64,000 bases of DNA. It comes from Chitinophagaceae bacterium (GTDB lineage Bacteria; Bacteroidota; Bacteroidia; Chitinophagales; Chitinophagaceae). The position numbers and the translations under genes were made by a program. The DNA lies in the NCBI GenBank assembly GCA_947374225.1, contig CANCAY010000003.1:62001-126000 (forward strand), written 5' to 3'. The notes under the pieces are model-generated. The model was not told the DNA's origin. It searched no databases and saw only the letters and a list, made by a program, of their open reading frames with translations. Below, in pieces: positions 26,685 to 36,664 of this stretch. How positions within the stretch are numbered: position 1 is the first letter of the stretch; every line of letters starts with the position of its first letter.

Positions 26685-28583
26685 TTACCATCCAATTCCA
26701 TAGTCTTCTCCATGGTTAGAGCTTCCGCCCCAGATACTTCCATGCTTCCAATCAAATAGTATTGCATTAATAGGGCCACTTGTTCTTTCTTCAAAGCTTA
26801 AGCTATAACCCATTCCGCGTAAGTCTTTACGAACCCAGTCAGGTACATTATTATTCAATAACAAATTACCTGGTTTTGGTTTTCTGTCTTCTAATTTAGA
26901 ACCACCTAAAGAAAGCCATAATTGATTCGTATTAATATTAGCTGCTTCTGTAGCTTCTTGCACTGTCATTCCAAACTCTACCACGTTCAAGAAAAATTGT
27001 AATAAGTTTTGGTCCTGCGTGTCTCCACCTTGCACACCAAAAGCCATCATTGGCTTGCCGTCTTTCATTGCCATGCTTGGGGTTAAAGTAACTCTAGGTC
27101 TTTTACCAGGAGCCACTACATTAAAAGGATTGATATTGGAATCCAATACGAAGCTTTGCATACGTTGACTCATACCCACTCCAGTATTTCCAGCTATTAC
27201 TGCAGGTAACCAGCCACCGCTAGGTGTAATAGACACTACCCAGCCTTCCTTATCTGCCGCTTCCACTGTTGTCGTTCCGCGCCATAAGCGATCCATATAT
27301 TCCGCATCTGGCTTACTCACCATGGCAACTGCGTCATGAGCAGGTACAAAACTTCTTGACTTACTAGTATCTGCAGTTGGGGTGAACCCTCTTGACTTTA
27401 ATAAGTTTAAATATGGATTTTGCTTCCCTTCAAAAGGATAAGGATCGCCTGGTCCTGCATTTGGGTTGTTGGCAACAAAATTAATTTCAGACGCTCTTTG
27501 TTTTGCGTATGCTTTACTCAATAATCCTTGCATGGGTTGATTCACAGCAAAGCGAGGATCGCCATAATAAAAATCACGGTCTGCAAAACTTAAATTCATT
27601 GCTTGATAAATAGTATGGATATATCTTGAAGAATTATAGCCCATGCTTTTTAAATCAAAATTTTCTAAAATATTCAACGCTTGTAATAAAGCAGGGCCTT
27701 GGGTCCATTGTTGTAATTTATAAACCTCAATACCTTTATAATTAATATGTGTTGGGTCTTCCTCCACAGGCTTCCAGTTTGCTAAGTCTTGTTTTGTTAT
27801 TAAACCACCTTGTTCTTGTGCACCTCTCACAAATTCGTCTGCAATGTCACCTTTATAAAAACGATCATAAGCAGCAGCAATGGCTTCCTTACGAGATTTT
27901 CCTTTTTTCAACGCTTCTTGTTCTGCGTCAACCATTTTTTGTAAAGTATTCAATAAGTCTTTTTGAACAAAAATTTCGCCTGCTTCTGGTGCTTCTCTTT
28001 TTTGACCCAAATGCGTCAAGAAAACTTTTTTACTATAGGGCCATTCTTTAATTTTTGCCTTGCCCTTTTCCATGCTATTTGCTGTTTGAGCTTCAATAGG
28101 ATAACCAGCTGCCAATTCCATTGCAGGAGCCAACACTTCTTTCAAACTCATCGTTCCATAATTAGAAAGCATATAGCAAATACCACCTGGCGTGCCTGGC
28201 GTAGTTGCCGCTAAAGCACCATATTCAGGAGGGAAATTATAGCCCTTGCTTTTAAAGAATTCAGGAGTAGCGCCGGTTGGTGCAACACCCATTGCATTAA
28301 TGGCAATTACTTTTTTAGTATTTGGATTATAAATCAAAGCCTGTGTTTCACCACCCCAGCTTAACACATCCCACATAGTACAAGTGGAAGCCAACATAGC
28401 ACAAGCAGCGTCTACCGCATTTCCACCTTTTTGAAAAATCATGGAACCCGCAGTAGCGGCAAGTGGCTTGCCTGTAATGGCCATCCAGTTTTTACCATGC
28501 AAAGGCGGTTTTTGAGTTTGTTGCGCAAACATTGTTGATGTAGTTATTACACTAAGTAATAATATCCCAAGAGCTTTTTTCAT
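26685..28583 (-). CDS. Secreted gamma-glutamyltranspeptidase family protein
   Basis: The 632-residue protein has a signal peptide (MKKALGILLLSVITTSTMFAQ) and a full-length Ntn-hydrolase GGT fold. The N-terminal part has QKGGNAVDAACAM and ATTPGTPGG. The autocleavage/nucleophile site is in RGTTTVEAADKEG, making T437 the likely catalytic Thr; the small-subunit part has RPRVTLTPSMAMKDGKP. Family role: cleavage or transfer of gamma-glutamyl groups (glutathione and related amides) in the periplasm. The residue after the second Thr is Thr rather than the usual His, typical of divergent GGT-like proteins, so substrate choice is uncertain. It is divergent from the D-aminoacylase gene. Confidence 0.87.
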   Translation of the reverse strand: MKKALGILLLSVITTSTMFAQQTQKPPLHGKNWMAITGKPLAATAGSMIFQKGGNAVDAACAMLASTCTMWDVLSWGGETQALIYNPNTKKVIAINAMGVAPTGATPEFFKSKGYNFPPEYGALAATTPGTPGGICYMLSNYGTMSLKEVLAPAMELAAGYPIEAQTANSMEKGKAKIKEWPYSKKVFLTHLGQKREAPEAGEIFVQKDLLNTLQKMVDAEQEALKKGKSRKEAIAAAYDRFYKGDIADEFVRGAQEQGGLITKQDLANWKPVEEDPTHINYKGIEVYKLQQWTQGPALLQALNILENFDLKSMGYNSSRYIHTIYQAMNLSFADRDFYYGDPRFAVNQPMQGLLSKAYAKQRASEINFVANNPNAGPGDPYPFEGKQNPYLNLLKSRGFTPTADTSKSRSFVPAHDAVAMVSKPDAEYMDRLWRGTTTVEAADKEGWVVSITPSGGWLPAVIAGNTGVGMSQRMQSFVLDSNINPFNVVAPGKRPRVTLTPSMAMKDGKPMMAFGVQGGDTQDQNLLQFFLNVVEFGMTVQEATEAANINTNQLWLSLGGSKLEDRKPKPGNLLLNNNVPDWVRKDLRGMGYSLSFEERTSGPINAILFDWKHGSIWGGSSNHGEDYGIGW

Positions 28584-28658
28584 ATTTAAAAATTGATAGG
28601 TCTAAATTACATAATTTAAACAACCTATTTAGTAAATTGAGAGACAAATAGAAATGCA

Positions 28659-30227
28659 ATGAAAAAAATTATGTTGGGTGTGGCGGGATATTTATTTGTT
28701 TTGGCTGCAACAGCACAACAAGCAGATATTATAATTAAAAATGGAAAACTAATTGACGGAACTGGAAATAACTGGCAGTATAAAGATATTGCAATAGTAA
28801 AAAATAAAATTGTAGCTATTGGTCAGTTGAAAGACTGGAAAGCAACAAGAGAAATAAATGCAAAAGGATTAATCATCGCCCCTGGCTTTATTGACGTACA
28901 TGCACATATTGAAGGTGGAGAATTAAGAAATCCAGAAGCATCTAATTTTATTTATGACGGAGTGACTACGGTGGTTACAGGAAACTGTGGCGGTTCTGCA
29001 GACAATTTAAATACATATTTTAAATCTATTGACTCTATTGGAACTTCCATTAATGTAGCTTCTTTAATTGGACACAATACCATTCGTAAACAAGCCATGG
29101 GAACTGCTAACAGAAATGCAACAGAAGAAGAGCTAGTGAAAATGGAATTTTTAGCACAACAGGCAATGAATGACGGCGCAGTGGGTATGTCAACCGGGCT
29201 AATATATATTCCAGGCACTTATGCACCAACCGAGGAGGTAGTAAGATTGGCAAAAGTAATTGCAGGAAATGGCGGTGTATATGCTTCACACATTAGATAT
29301 GAAGAAGACAAAGTAGTTGATGCAGTTAATGAAGCCATTCAAATTGGACGAGCAGCAAATATTCCTGTTGAGATTTCACATTATAAAGTAAGTGGACAAA
29401 ACAATTGGGGACGTAGTAAAGAAACTATTCCATTAATTGAGAATGCAAGAAAAGAAGGGATAGACGTTACCATTGACCAATACCCTTACACAGCAAGCAG
29501 TACCAACCTTGGTGTGCTATTGCCAGACTGGGTTTTAGCAGACGGACAGGATTCTATTTTAGCAAGATTTAAAAATCAAGACATAAGAGAAAGAGTAAGA
29601 GCACATAGCATTGGCATTATTAAAAAAAGAGGATTGAAACATTTTGGATATGCAGTAGTGGCTAACTATAAAGCAGACAGCACTTATAATGGAAAAAGTA
29701 TTGAAGAAATTAATTTATTACGCGGCAATAAGCATAATCAAAAAGCAGAAGCAGAAACGATCATTCAAATGATGGAACAAGGTGGCGCTCAAATGGTGTA
29801 TCATGGCATGAGTGAAGAAGATGTGAAAAATATTATGAAGTATCCATACAATATGATTGCAAGTGATGCTGGAATTGCTGTGATGGGTTCTGGCAAACCG
29901 CACCCAAGAGCTTATGGAACTAATTCGCGTGTATTAGGAAAATATGTAAGAGAAGAAAAGGTAATAAACTTAGAAGAAGCCATTAGACGAATGACTTCTT
30001 TGCCTGCAGATAAATTTAATTTAAAAGAAAGAGGATTGTTGAAAGAGGGATTTATTGCAGACATTGTAGTGTTCGACGAAAACGAAGTGGCGGACATGTC
30101 TACTTTTGAAAACCCTCATCAGTATGCAAAAGGTTTTAAATATATTTTAGTAAATGGTGCAGTAACCATTGATAATGGAACACATAATGGTACCCGAAAA
30201 GGAATTGCTATTAGAAATAAAAATTAA
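28659..30227 (+). CDS. Secreted N-acyl-D-amino-acid deacylase (D-aminoacylase)-like amidohydrolase
   Basis: The 522-residue protein has a signal peptide (about 1-20) and an amidohydrolase TIM barrel with metal ligands DVHAHIEG (H81, H83) and TGNCGG (C110, as in D-aminoacylases). Further motifs are YASHIRYEED, EISHYKVSG, SDAGIAVMGSGKPHPRAYGT and the C-terminal ADIVVFDENEVAD. Family reaction: hydrolysis of N-acyl-D-amino acids to D-amino acids. It is divergent from the GGT gene and 24 bases before an oxidoreductase gene, so it is the first gene of a three-gene operon (28659-33541). Confidence 0.88.
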   Translation: MKKIMLGVAGYLFVLAATAQQADIIIKNGKLIDGTGNNWQYKDIAIVKNKIVAIGQLKDWKATREINAKGLIIAPGFIDVHAHIEGGELRNPEASNFIYDGVTTVVTGNCGGSADNLNTYFKSIDSIGTSINVASLIGHNTIRKQAMGTANRNATEEELVKMEFLAQQAMNDGAVGMSTGLIYIPGTYAPTEEVVRLAKVIAGNGGVYASHIRYEEDKVVDAVNEAIQIGRAANIPVEISHYKVSGQNNWGRSKETIPLIENARKEGIDVTIDQYPYTASSTNLGVLLPDWVLADGQDSILARFKNQDIRERVRAHSIGIIKKRGLKHFGYAVVANYKADSTYNGKSIEEINLLRGNKHNQKAEAETIIQMMEQGGAQMVYHGMSEEDVKNIMKYPYNMIASDAGIAVMGSGKPHPRAYGTNSRVLGKYVREEKVINLEEAIRRMTSLPADKFNLKERGLLKEGFIADIVVFDENEVADMSTFENPHQYAKGFKYILVNGAVTIDNGTHNGTRKGIAIRNKN

Positions 30228-30251
30228 ATTTTACGCTCATAATTATTTGCA

Positions 30252-31520
30252 ATGAAAAAATCAGATCAAAACAGTCGACGTCGGTTTTTAAAAAACACTG
30301 CAGCCATCGTTGCTGGGTTTTCTATTGTGCCAAGACATGTATTAGGGAGAGGCTTTTTAGCGCCAAGCGATACGCTTACTAAAGGAATTATTGGAGTAGG
30401 CGGTATGGGACGCGGTCATATTCCTTATGCTGGCACTAGAGTAGTGGCAATTTGTGATGTAGACAAGAATCATTTAACGGAAGTCGCTAATAGTATTGGC
30501 GGTGGTGTTAAAACCTTTCATGATCATAGAGAATTGATTGCATTACCGGAAGTGGACATTGTACATATTGCAACACCACCACACTGGCATGGTATTATGG
30601 CGGTAGAAGCTGCGAAAGCTGGAAAAGATATTTGGTGTGAAAAGCCAATGACTAGAACCATTGGAGAAGGAAAACGTGTCATGGAAGCCGTGAAACAATA
30701 TGGCAATATGTTCAGATTAAATACTTGGTTCCGCTTTGAAGATAATTTTTACGGGATGAACACCACCGTAAAGCCTATTAAAAAATTAGTGGAGTCGGGT
30801 TTATTAGGATGGCCATTAACTGTAACCGTTAGTAAGACAACTGGATTTGATTGGAAATTTTATTGGGTTGGAAAAACCAATCTGGAAGCACAAGCAGTAC
30901 CTCCTGAATTAGATTACGATAGATGGTTGGGACCAGCACCTTACAAGCCATATAATGCACATAGAGTGCACCAAACCTTTAGAGGCTATTGGGATTATGA
31001 TGGTGGCGGACTAGGAGACATGGGACAACACTATATTGACCCTATCCAATATTTCTTAGGCAAGGATCATACCAGTCCTGTTTTAGTAGAAGTAGATGCA
31101 GAACAACAACATCCAGATGCCTGTGGTACCTGGAGAAAAATTACTTATACCTATGAGGACGGTTGTAAAATTATCTTAGACGGCGAAGCCAAGGACCCGA
31201 ACGCAGCTTATATAGAAGGACCTAATGGTAAATTATTCAATGGTTTCAAAAGTACCATTCCTAATTTAAAAGAAAAATTAGCCATGATGCCCGACCCGGA
31301 ACCGCAGGTTACTAATTTTTTAGATTCCGTTAAATACAGAACCCCATTTGCTTTAAATGAGTCTAATGGATTTAGGTCATGTACTATTATTAACATGGGT
31401 AAGATTGCATTGCAATTAGGAAGAACTTTAAAGTTTGATCCAGTGAATCAATTATTCATTGACGACACGGAAGCCAACTCTTTAATTAATCCACCTATGC
31501 GTGGACCTTGGACTATTTAA
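30252..31520 (+). CDS. Tat-exported Gfo/Idh/MocA family oxidoreductase
   Basis: The 422-residue protein has an N-terminal twin-arginine signal (SRRRFLKN followed by a hydrophobic stretch). The NAD(P)-binding Rossmann domain shows GIIGVGGMGRGHI and the family catalytic motif is CEKPMTRTIGEG. The C-terminal domain contains the HRVHQTFRGYWDYDGGGLGD region common in Bacteroidota and Planctomycetes members. Members oxidise sugar hydroxyls, often at C3. A Tat signal fits a protein exported folded with its bound cofactor. It is followed by a DUF1080 protein gene, matching known 3-keto-glycoside pathways. Confidence 0.87.
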   Translation: MKKSDQNSRRRFLKNTAAIVAGFSIVPRHVLGRGFLAPSDTLTKGIIGVGGMGRGHIPYAGTRVVAICDVDKNHLTEVANSIGGGVKTFHDHRELIALPEVDIVHIATPPHWHGIMAVEAAKAGKDIWCEKPMTRTIGEGKRVMEAVKQYGNMFRLNTWFRFEDNFYGMNTTVKPIKKLVESGLLGWPLTVTVSKTTGFDWKFYWVGKTNLEAQAVPPELDYDRWLGPAPYKPYNAHRVHQTFRGYWDYDGGGLGDMGQHYIDPIQYFLGKDHTSPVLVEVDAEQQHPDACGTWRKITYTYEDGCKIILDGEAKDPNAAYIEGPNGKLFNGFKSTIPNLKEKLAMMPDPEPQVTNFLDSVKYRTPFALNESNGFRSCTIINMGKIALQLGRTLKFDPVNQLFIDDTEANSLINPPMRGPWTI

Positions 31521-31549
31521 TTTTATAAAAAGCACCGTTAAAATATACT

Positions 31550-33541
31550 ATGAAAAAAATATTTTACTTATTACTTATTCTATTAGTCTCTGGCAATGAT
31601 ATAATTGCACAGCAAACAGACAATTCGGTTACCACAACATTAAGCGCTTTCCCTTACCAACAGCATAGCCAAATTGACCGAGCAATATCTTCAATGAGTC
31701 ATTGGGGTACAACAGAATGGAAAGCATTTTTCTCTTTGTTGGACCAAGAGCAATTGGACAAAGACTCCTTAAAGTTAAAAGCGACTTATGCATTAAACGC
31801 CTATGTTAATGCGGCTTCTTTAAATGCAAGCCAAACTGCGTCGACAAAAAAATTATTAAACAAGCAGTTGAAAAAAGTAAAAACGGAGTATGGTAAAATA
31901 TTTATTACTACACAGTTAGCACTATTAACCGATGCTGCTATTGTGGATGCAAGAAATAAAGCATTGCCTGCAGTTCCTGTTTATAATGCGCCAACAGCGA
32001 GTAAATTAAATGGGGTACAGGAATTATTGCACTTACAAGACGAAATGGAATTGGCAAAAAATCCAATTCAGCAAAAAAGAATATTAGCACAAGTAGCGCA
32101 TATTCCAGGCTATGGTAGTTTTGCTTTTGTGAGTAAATTTTTATCTAATGAGGCAATCAATAATGACGCAGCTAGTATTATTACAAGACTTGCATTAGCA
32201 GATGCTTCTATAAAGGGAGCCACCGCAAGAGCCGCTTTAGAAACAGCATTGCCTTTAATTAAAGGAGTTGATAGTGCCATATTAGTAAATGAATTAAAAG
32301 CACATTTAAAAAAGCTTCCTTATGACAATGGCTTTGTTAGCTTATTTAATGGAAAGGACTTGACCGGCTGGAAGGGCTTAGTTGGCAATCCTGTATATCG
32401 TTCAAAGCAATCTGATTCAGCAATGCAAGCATTGCAAGCAAAGGCAGATGAAAAAATTAAAACTGATTGGGTGGTGAAAGACGGCATTTTAGTTTTCACA
32501 GGACATGGAGATAATTTATGTACACAAAAAAAATATGGTGATTTTGAAATGTATGTAGACTGGAAAATTACTGCACAAGGAGATGCTGGTATTTATTTAA
32601 GAGGTTCGCCGCAAGTGCAAATCTGGGATACGAGTAGACATGAAGTAGGCGCACAAGTGGGCAGTGGTGGATTATACAATAATCAAAAAAATAAAAGCAC
32701 TCCATTAGTTGTTGCAGATAATAAAATAGGTGAATGGAATAATTTTCATATTATAATGAAGGGGGACAAGGTAACCGTTTACTTAAACGGCGTTTTGGTT
32801 ACGGATAATATTACCTTAGAAAACTATTGGGATAGAGCATTACCCATTTTTGAGAAAGAGCAAATTGAATTGCAAGCGCATGGCACTTATGTAGCTTACA
32901 GAAATATTTATATCAAAGAAATTCCAAGTAACCAGCCAGTACAAATTTCTGATACAGAAAAAAAAGAAGGCTTTGTTTCTTTATTTGATGGACTTAATCT
33001 CGATCAATGGAGAGGTAATAAAACAGGCTATATAGTGGAAGATGGCGCAGTAGTGGTAAATCCAGAAGACGGTAGTGGTGGAAATTTATATACCAACAAC
33101 GAGTATGCTAACTTTGTATATCGATTTGAATTTCAATTAACCCCTGGTGCCAATAATGGAATTGGCATTCATGCGCCACCTGCGGGTGACGCTGCTTATG
33201 TAGGAATGGAAATACAGGTATTAGATAATGAAGCACCTATTTATAAGGATTTACATGTTTATCAATATCACGGATCTGTTTATGGTGTAATACCAGCAAA
33301 ACGTGGTTACCTGTTGCCAACAGGAGAATGGAATCAGGAAGAAATTATGATCAATGGCAGTAAAATAAAAGTGACCCTAAATGGAACTGTCATTACAGAA
33401 GGGGATATTAAAGAAGCATCAAAGAATGGTACATTGGACCATAAAGAACATCCCGGCCTTACTAGAACAACCGGCCATATTGGATTCTTAGGACACGGCG
33501 ATGTGGTGAGATTTAAAAATATGCGCGTAAAGAATCTATAA
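31550..33541 (+). CDS. Secreted protein with two DUF1080 (3-keto-disaccharide hydrolase) domains
   Basis: The 663-residue protein has a signal peptide (to about residue 21), a helical region (about 40-255, HEAT-like) and two concanavalin-like DUF1080 domains (about 262-460 and 476-662). Each opens with the family signature (GFVSLFNGKDLTGWKG; GFVSLFDGLNLDQWRG) and contains a GIYLRGSPQVQIWD-type or GIGIHAPPAG-type segment. DUF1080 proteins include hydrolases acting on 3-keto-glycosides. The Gfo/Idh/MocA oxidoreductase 29 bases upstream could make the 3-keto substrate. A strong terminator follows at 33590. Confidence 0.87.
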   Translation: MKKIFYLLLILLVSGNDIIAQQTDNSVTTTLSAFPYQQHSQIDRAISSMSHWGTTEWKAFFSLLDQEQLDKDSLKLKATYALNAYVNAASLNASQTASTKKLLNKQLKKVKTEYGKIFITTQLALLTDAAIVDARNKALPAVPVYNAPTASKLNGVQELLHLQDEMELAKNPIQQKRILAQVAHIPGYGSFAFVSKFLSNEAINNDAASIITRLALADASIKGATARAALETALPLIKGVDSAILVNELKAHLKKLPYDNGFVSLFNGKDLTGWKGLVGNPVYRSKQSDSAMQALQAKADEKIKTDWVVKDGILVFTGHGDNLCTQKKYGDFEMYVDWKITAQGDAGIYLRGSPQVQIWDTSRHEVGAQVGSGGLYNNQKNKSTPLVVADNKIGEWNNFHIIMKGDKVTVYLNGVLVTDNITLENYWDRALPIFEKEQIELQAHGTYVAYRNIYIKEIPSNQPVQISDTEKKEGFVSLFDGLNLDQWRGNKTGYIVEDGAVVVNPEDGSGGNLYTNNEYANFVYRFEFQLTPGANNGIGIHAPPAGDAAYVGMEIQVLDNEAPIYKDLHVYQYHGSVYGVIPAKRGYLLPTGEWNQEEIMINGSKIKVTLNGTVITEGDIKEASKNGTLDHKEHPGLTRTTGHIGFLGHGDVVRFKNMRVKNL

Positions 33542-33589
33542 ATAGAAAGCAGCGGTCTTTGTTTATAATATTCAAAATATCTTTTTGAA

Positions 33590-33614
33590 AATAGCCTCGT
33601 AATTCGAGGCTATT
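33590..33614. terminator. Intrinsic terminator after the DUF1080 gene
   Basis: A perfect 10-bp stem AATAGCCTCG/CGAGGCTATT with a 5-nt loop TAATT continues into T-runs on the plus strand and A/T-rich sequence on the other. It lies between the convergent genes ending at 33541 and 33642. Confidence 0.88.
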
Positions 33615-33641
33615 TTTTTTGCAAAGAAGTTTTTTCTTTTA

Positions 33642-34469
33642 TTAATGTAATTCCTTCTCCCTTAAAAGTTCAAATATTTTAAATGAAAGGGATTGCTCAT
33701 TTATTACCGGTAATATATAGTCGTCTATTTGACTCACAGGCGTAATCCTTTTCGTAGAGCTTGATATAAAAGCTTCTTGCGCTGTTTTTAATTCTGTTAA
33801 AGCAATATCACGCTCTTCTATTTTTATATTATTAGCCAAAGCAATGCTTATGATATTTTTGCGTGTAATCCCCTTAAGCATATGAGACGCTGGTGTGATA
33901 AGCGTTCCGTCTTTTATCATGAAAAAATTAGACCTTGGACACTCTCTTACAATACCTGCTTGATGGTACAATATATCTTCTGCTTTTTGAGCTTTCATCC
34001 AAGGTTGTAACCAGATAGCCATTAAATAATCGGTGGTTTTCACCTCCCATAATTGTCGCTGAAACTCATAGCTAGCAAGCTTAATCCCCTTTAATGGCAT
34101 GGCTTCAGGAGGCGCGGTCAACGGCTGTTGTAAAACTAATAATCTAGGTGCAGTAATTTGATAGCCATCTGCAGAGTCGCCACCACCAATAATCAATCTA
34201 ATACCGCTATAAGGCAAATTATTTCTTTCAATTAATTGATATACAATTTTAACAATATCCTCCCTGGTTTCGGCAATACCCAATCGCATAATAGTAGCTG
34301 AATTATAAAAACGATCTAAGTGGTCTTCTAAAAACAAAGGTTTGTTATTCGCAACCCTTAAGTAATCAAAAATGCCATATCCTCTTTGTACTAAAAGGTC
34401 TGTTGCCGGAACTCCCGCATTTGCTAATGGCAAATATTGTTTGTCTATATAACAAGTAAGTGCGTTCAA
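33642..34469 (-). CDS. Class IV aminotransferase (branched-chain / D-amino acid / aminodeoxychorismate lyase type)
   Basis: The 275-residue fold-type IV PLP enzyme shows QRGYGIFDYLRV near the N terminus, the PLP lysine at K144 (WEVKTTDYL), ECPRSNFFMIKDG and the phosphate-binding MLKGITRKNII. The length matches the family. Sequence alone does not separate branched-chain, D-alanine and 4-amino-4-deoxychorismate substrates. The gene is monocistronic, opposite in direction to its neighbours, with the DUF1080 terminator at its 3' side. Confidence 0.87.
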   Translation of the reverse strand: MNALTCYIDKQYLPLANAGVPATDLLVQRGYGIFDYLRVANNKPLFLEDHLDRFYNSATIMRLGIAETREDIVKIVYQLIERNNLPYSGIRLIIGGGDSADGYQITAPRLLVLQQPLTAPPEAMPLKGIKLASYEFQRQLWEVKTTDYLMAIWLQPWMKAQKAEDILYHQAGIVRECPRSNFFMIKDGTLITPASHMLKGITRKNIISIALANNIKIEERDIALTELKTAQEAFISSSTKRITPVSQIDDYILPVINEQSLSFKIFELLREKELH

Positions 34470-34572
34470 AATAAAGTTGTTTTATTGCCCTAAAATTAAA
34501 GCATCTCGTTCAACTGGGTTTAATAATTGTAATCATATTTTGTGTAACTTAGGATACTTAAAACGATAAGCT

Positions 34573-35532
34573 ATGCTAGACAGAAGAAAATTTTTAGCGC
34601 AAGGAGCCCAAGCTTCCATTGCAGGGTTATTTTTAACAAAGGGTTTTGCAACACCAAGCCCATTAATATCAAATATTGGAATCAACTTGTTTTCTTTGCC
34701 TAAATTATTGGAAGCAGACCCTGCAAGTTCTTTTAAAATGTTGTCTGGCATGGGTTATAAGGAAATTGAATTATACGGACCTTATCCATTTAGCACGGAA
34801 AAAGCAAAAGCTAGCTGGGCTGCCGTTACCGATTTAGTGGGTTTTAAAGGAAGTGGTTTTTTTGGAAAAAACATTAAAGAAACCAAGGGTTTATTAAATG
34901 ATAACGGATTAATTACGCCTTCTATACATACGGACCTAGACACGCTTTCTACTAATATGGGTGCTTTAGGTGAAGCTGCTCAAACGTTAGGAAATACATA
35001 TGTGGTATTGCCTTCAATTCCTGAAGACAGAAGAAAGACCTTAGATGATTATAAAAGAATGGCAGAGCAGTTTAATAAAATTGGAGCTGAGGCAAAAGCA
35101 AATGGCATTAAGTTTGCTTACCATAATCATGGTTATGGATTAAGCAAAATGGAAGGGCAGATTCCGTTAGATATTATTTTTAAAAATACAGACCCTAGCT
35201 TAGTGTTTTTTGAGATGGATTTATACTGGACTACCGCTGGTGGAGCGGACCCAATTCAATTGTTAAAGACACATAAGGACCGTTATAGATTAATGCATGT
35301 TAAAGACATGAAGCAAAAAGTTCGTTTTTCTGGAGACGGTGGCAATCCAAAGCAATGGACGGAATTGTGGGACTTTATGACCACTGCTGGCGACGGCGTA
35401 TTGGATTTAAAAAATATTATTACCACTGCAAAAGCCAATGGTGTAAAGCATTTTGTAGTAGAGCAAGATATTGTAAAGTCACCCGAAATTGCACTTAAAA
35501 GAAGTCATGATTATTTAGCTTCCTTAAGATAA
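34573..35532 (+). CDS. Tat-exported sugar phosphate isomerase/epimerase-like TIM barrel protein
   Basis: The 319-residue protein has a twin-arginine-like signal (MLDRRKFLAQGAQASIAGL; RRKFL) followed by a xylose isomerase-like TIM barrel: GYKEIELYGPYPF, FAYHNHGYGL, FFEMDLYWTTAGGADP, RLMHVKDM and VEQDI. The EMD, HVKD and EQD acidic/His residues form the usual metal site. Exported members of this family occur beside Gfo/Idh/MocA and DUF1080 proteins in sugar catabolism; here those genes lie 1 kb away. It starts about 100 bases from the divergent aminotransferase gene. Confidence 0.85.
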   Translation: MLDRRKFLAQGAQASIAGLFLTKGFATPSPLISNIGINLFSLPKLLEADPASSFKMLSGMGYKEIELYGPYPFSTEKAKASWAAVTDLVGFKGSGFFGKNIKETKGLLNDNGLITPSIHTDLDTLSTNMGALGEAAQTLGNTYVVLPSIPEDRRKTLDDYKRMAEQFNKIGAEAKANGIKFAYHNHGYGLSKMEGQIPLDIIFKNTDPSLVFFEMDLYWTTAGGADPIQLLKTHKDRYRLMHVKDMKQKVRFSGDGGNPKQWTELWDFMTTAGDGVLDLKNIITTAKANGVKHFVVEQDIVKSPEIALKRSHDYLASLR

Positions 35533-35542
35533 TAAAATTAAA

Positions 35543-36616
35543 ATGCTAATTCAAAGTAGTTGGTTATTGGGCGGGATTTTTTTAGTATGCGCTGCTTTAA
35601 TTTGGATATTTGGCATACGACTCACCAAGGCCATTGATACTATTGTGCATCATTATGGATGGGGTGAAGCTATTGGAGGAATTGTTTTTTTAGCCATCAT
35701 AACTAATTTACCAGAAATTGCTATTACAGCAGTTGCAGCATACCAACATGAATATGATATTGCAGTAAGCAATATTTTAGGAGGTATCGCTATTCAAACT
35801 GTAGTATTAGTTTTAATAGATGCTTTTGGCGTAGGAAAAAGAGCACCACTTACTCATAAAGGACATTCAAGTATTTTACAGATAGAGGGTTGGACGGTGG
35901 TCATAATATTAGCAATTGTATTAGTTGCCAATAAACTACCCATTGAATATAAATTATTACGTGCAACTCCTTACGAGTGGTTCATGACTGCTTTTTGGAT
36001 TGGCTCCATATTTTGGACCAAGCATTTGTATAATATACATGCTATTAAAAAACAAAGAAAGGTCTCTACTGTTGATTTTAACACCAGTACCATTTTAGAT
36101 AAATTAGTTATTAATAGTCCCAATAGCATCAAACACATTAAAAAGGGACAATCTATTTCTTCTGCTTTATTAATATTAGTAATTGGGGCGTTTATTACCT
36201 TATTTGCTGGATATGGGCTAGAAGTGTCCGGCGAAATCCTAAGTAAAAGATGGGGTATAAGCGGAGTATTGTTTGGCTCTACCATTTTAGCTTTTTGCAC
36301 TGCCCTGCCAGAAATATCTACTGGAATTGCATCGGCAAAAATTAGAGCTTACGAAATGGCAGTTAGTGACATCTTTGGAGGAAACGCCTTCTTACCATCT
36401 CTTTTTTTGATGGCTGCATTAATTAGTGGGGACAGCATTCTGCCTAGTTTACAATTTTCAGACATTTATTTAACTTATGTAGGCATTGGATTAACGCTTG
36501 TCTATATTATTGGAATGAAATGGCACTCTAAGAGGCAATACTTTAATTTAGGGATTGACTCCATTGTTGTTTTACTGCTATATATTTTAAGCATCGCTGG
36601 ATTAATCTTCCTGTAG
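35543..36616 (+). CDS. Sodium/calcium exchanger family (CaCA) membrane protein
   Basis: The 357-residue protein has about 10-11 membrane helices and two alpha-repeat motifs, ITNLPEIAITAVAA with AVSNILGG in the N-terminal half and FCTALPEISTGIAS with AVSDIFGGNAF in the C-terminal half. These are the ion-binding repeats of CaCA exchangers (YrbG/ChaA-like). Likely function: Ca2+ or other cation extrusion in exchange for Na+ or H+. It lies 10 bases after the TIM-barrel gene, so it is probably co-transcribed, though no functional link is obvious. Confidence 0.85.
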   Translation: MLIQSSWLLGGIFLVCAALIWIFGIRLTKAIDTIVHHYGWGEAIGGIVFLAIITNLPEIAITAVAAYQHEYDIAVSNILGGIAIQTVVLVLIDAFGVGKRAPLTHKGHSSILQIEGWTVVIILAIVLVANKLPIEYKLLRATPYEWFMTAFWIGSIFWTKHLYNIHAIKKQRKVSTVDFNTSTILDKLVINSPNSIKHIKKGQSISSALLILVIGAFITLFAGYGLEVSGEILSKRWGISGVLFGSTILAFCTALPEISTGIASAKIRAYEMAVSDIFGGNAFLPSLFLMAALISGDSILPSLQFSDIYLTYVGIGLTLVYIIGMKWHSKRQYFNLGIDSIVVLLLYILSIAGLIFL

Positions 36617-36630
36617 AAGTTATAAACAAT

Positions 36631-36663
36631 AAAAAAGGCAATTCGTTTTGAATTGCCTTTTTT
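36631..36663. terminator. Bidirectional intrinsic terminator
   Basis: A 14-bp perfect stem (36631-36644 with 36650-36663; core GGCAATTC/GAATTGCC with A6/T6 ends) has a GTTTT loop. It sits between the convergent genes ending at 36616 and 36665. Confidence 0.92.
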
Positions 36664-36664
36664 A

